Source: Bacillus sp. V3-13 (lineage in GTDB: Bacteria > Bacillota > Bacilli > Bacillales > Cytobacillaceae). Taken from it: a DNA stretch of 64,000 nucleotides. Location: assembly GCF_002860165.1 (NCBI RefSeq), contig NZ_PGUZ01000044.1:53676-117675 (forward strand), read 5' to 3'. Positions 62,754 to 64,000 of the stretch are shown piece by piece. Positions within the stretch are counted from its first letter, which is position 1. Each line of letters opens with the position of its first letter. The translations under genes were made by a program, and so were the position numbers. The notes below the pieces were generated by a model that did not search any database, had not been told where the DNA came from, and saw nothing but the letters and a program-made list of their open reading frames with translations.

Positions 62754-63329
62754 ATGCCTGAGGAAAAAAAGAATATTGATGATATGCCGGATGATGGCTT
62801 TGTTTCAATTACCCTTAAAGCTGATGGACATGAGAACACAATTGAATATCCGATGCCGGAAAAATTGCGGGTGGTGGTGGTGATCAATAACCAGTTCACG
62901 GATTCACCAAATACTACACAGATTGCAAGTGGAGCCGGACGCAGCAGTGCAGCGGGTAATAATGCCGCGATTGATTCTTCCAATACCGAGCAGCAGCAGA
63001 GTGTCGGGGCTGATGGTGAGGCGGTGAACACTGGTATGAGAGGCAAGCAGATTGAGCCTCATGATAAGAAGGGACATAAGGTTGATGACGATGAGATTGT
63101 CTTTGTTATTAATAATCAAATAAATCTCACGGGTCAGGATACCGATTCTTCAGCGACCCAGGTGGGAAGCGGAGGAGGAAAATTCAGCGCTGCTGGCACA
63201 AATTCTGCAATAGAAAGTTCAAATACAAAACAACAGCATTCCGTTGGCGGTGCACAAGGAGCTCTCGCATTGAACAGAGGGATGAATAACAAACAAATTG
63301 AATTCTACAAGAAGAGAAGATACAAGTAA
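62754..63329 (+). CDS. Protein with two internal ~70-residue repeats
   Basis: A 191-residue hydrophilic protein, no signal peptide. Residues about 39-105 and 115-188 are repeats: VVVINNQ, a Thr/Gln segment (NTTQIASGAGRSSAAGNNAA in copy 1, SATQVGSGGGKFSAAGTNSA in copy 2), then AI-[DE]-SSNT-x-QQ-x-SVG and NKQIE or GKQIE near the end, followed by a basic stretch. The repeat might be a coat or exosporium module; the family is not recognised. A weak GTAGGG precedes the ATG, so the start is less certain. Confidence 0.72.
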   Translation: MPEEKKNIDDMPDDGFVSITLKADGHENTIEYPMPEKLRVVVVINNQFTDSPNTTQIASGAGRSSAAGNNAAIDSSNTEQQQSVGADGEAVNTGMRGKQIEPHDKKGHKVDDDEIVFVINNQINLTGQDTDSSATQVGSGGGKFSAAGTNSAIESSNTKQQHSVGGAQGALALNRGMNNKQIEFYKKRRYK

Positions 63330-63591
63330 CGTCGTTCTATCCTGCTTCTTTTGCTGCTATGTCACACCTAAAATACACCACCTCATTCGAGCCTGCAATG
63401 GGACCAAACACCTTTACCCTCTGGGGGAAAAGTGTCAATTCCAAGGGGATTAAGACATTTCTTAGAACAAGCATATTTAGTTATATGTTTACTTATAATT
63501 AAAGTTACTTGACTCTTGCAGATTTTTATTAAATCTCTAAAAAAGGGCATACGGGTAGTGTACTCAAAAGATCTCCTTTTTTTAAGCGATG
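63330..63591. other. Spacer, possibly containing an IS end
   Basis: Nothing coding is supported. The segment GGGCATACGGGTAGTGTACT (63545-63564) just beyond the transposase remnant may be the element's end, but the other end is outside the window. Confidence 0.3.
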
Positions 63592-64000
63592 AGTTTTAGA
63601 GTATTCAGCACCTTTTTCAAGGGCGTTTTGGCTAATCCTTCTTGATAGACATAAACAACTAGCTGGCCGAAATTTCAGTCCTGATCCTTCTGACAGTATC
63701 ACCGGGTGTCAGTGATGAATTCTGGGACCATTCATGTCTCTGCTGTTCAAGAAAGTTCTGTGTCAGGTACTGGATCACCCAGTATCGCTCGATGGCCTTG
63801 AAAGAAAGCATTTGATATTGGTCAAACCCCATTAACTCCTTAAAATAACGATAACCAGTTTCGATCTCCCAGCGCACATGATAATCTCAAAGATGGTCAC
63901 GACATCCATAGTAAGATCGGTACACAGGAGGCAAAACGGAGTTTTGCTTGGGTTAAATGCCTTCTCCCTGGACAATAGAATTTTAACATTCTCCATATCT
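63592..64000 (-). pseudogene. DDE transposase C-terminal remnant, runs off the window
   Basis: Reading leftward from 64000: MENVKILLSREKAFNPSKTP then CLLCTDLTMDVVTIFEI, a frame change near 63875 (one T short), VRWEIETGYRYFKELMGFDQ with the Y-R-E-K-like signature, and a further frame change near 63660 into QLVVYVYQEGLAKTPLKKVL ending at 63592. This is the C-terminal third of an IS4/IS701-like transposase with two frameshifts. Confidence 0.78.

Noticed and set aside
62606..63046. 146-codon minus-strand frame opposite the repeat protein
   Set aside because: It is antisense to the internally duplicated protein; the duplication signal is in the plus-strand protein frame.

Overview
The window looks like a chromosomal stretch of an endospore-forming member of the Bacillaceae. 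The DNA is AT-rich by eye. Strong AGGAGG-type ribosome binding sites are common, often before GTG or TTG starts. There are CotF-like spore-coat genes, and close matches to Bacillus proteins such as YeeN, PpaC and CstR. I cannot name the genus. No rRNA, tRNA or CRISPR array was seen.

Layout: 1-0.7 kb holds the end of an SDR oxidoreductase. 0.9-13 kb is a glycosaminoglycan/uronate utilisation locus: secreted PL8 lyase, KduD, KduI, YesL-like protein, GH88 unsaturated glucuronyl hydrolase, a CUT1 ABC importer, and a divergent two-component system that probably controls it. 13-14.2 kb is a CstR persulfide-sensing locus with three operator-like sites and a truncated dsrE. 14.3-15.3 kb is a duplicated pair of small coat genes. 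15.6-24.4 kb is mixed: PI-PLC-like secreted protein, an MBL/TetR operon with clear operators, a subtilisin, a BASS transporter, PpaC, and five very small genes. 24.8-29.7 kb is an operon of an anchored double nitrilase-fold protein, a chemoreceptor and a CheW protein behind a cyclic-di-GMP-I riboswitch.

29.8-36 kb holds gene remnants, a toxin-antitoxin pair, a beta-helix protein, yeeN and small genes. 36-43.3 kb is a seven-gene Zur-box operon: an Opp/Cnt-type importer, a MATE exporter and a nicotianamine-synthase-like (CntL) enzyme. It is a zinc metallophore system without the usual CntM and CntK. 43.9-45 kb has an enolase-superfamily enzyme. 45.4-51 kb is an aliphatic amidase regulon (amiE, AmiB-type ATPase, amiS) with a sigma-54 promoter and a divergent activator that fuses an AmiC-like amide-binding domain to an NtrC-type module. 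51.5-55 kb is an ABC system. 55.2-64 kb contains a broken IS4 element, a polysaccharide deacetylase, a decayed ABC transporter operon, DUF1801 and VOC proteins, an internally duplicated protein and a broken transposase.

The strongest candidates for undescribed biology are the Zur-box metallophore operon with MATE exporter and no opine dehydrogenase, the c-di-GMP riboswitch over a nitrilase-fold/chemoreceptor operon, and the AmiC-sigma-54 activator fusion. A recurring caveat is single-base indels in poly-A/T runs (chemoreceptor, amidase activator, ABC permease). These may be sequencing errors, slippage or decay.
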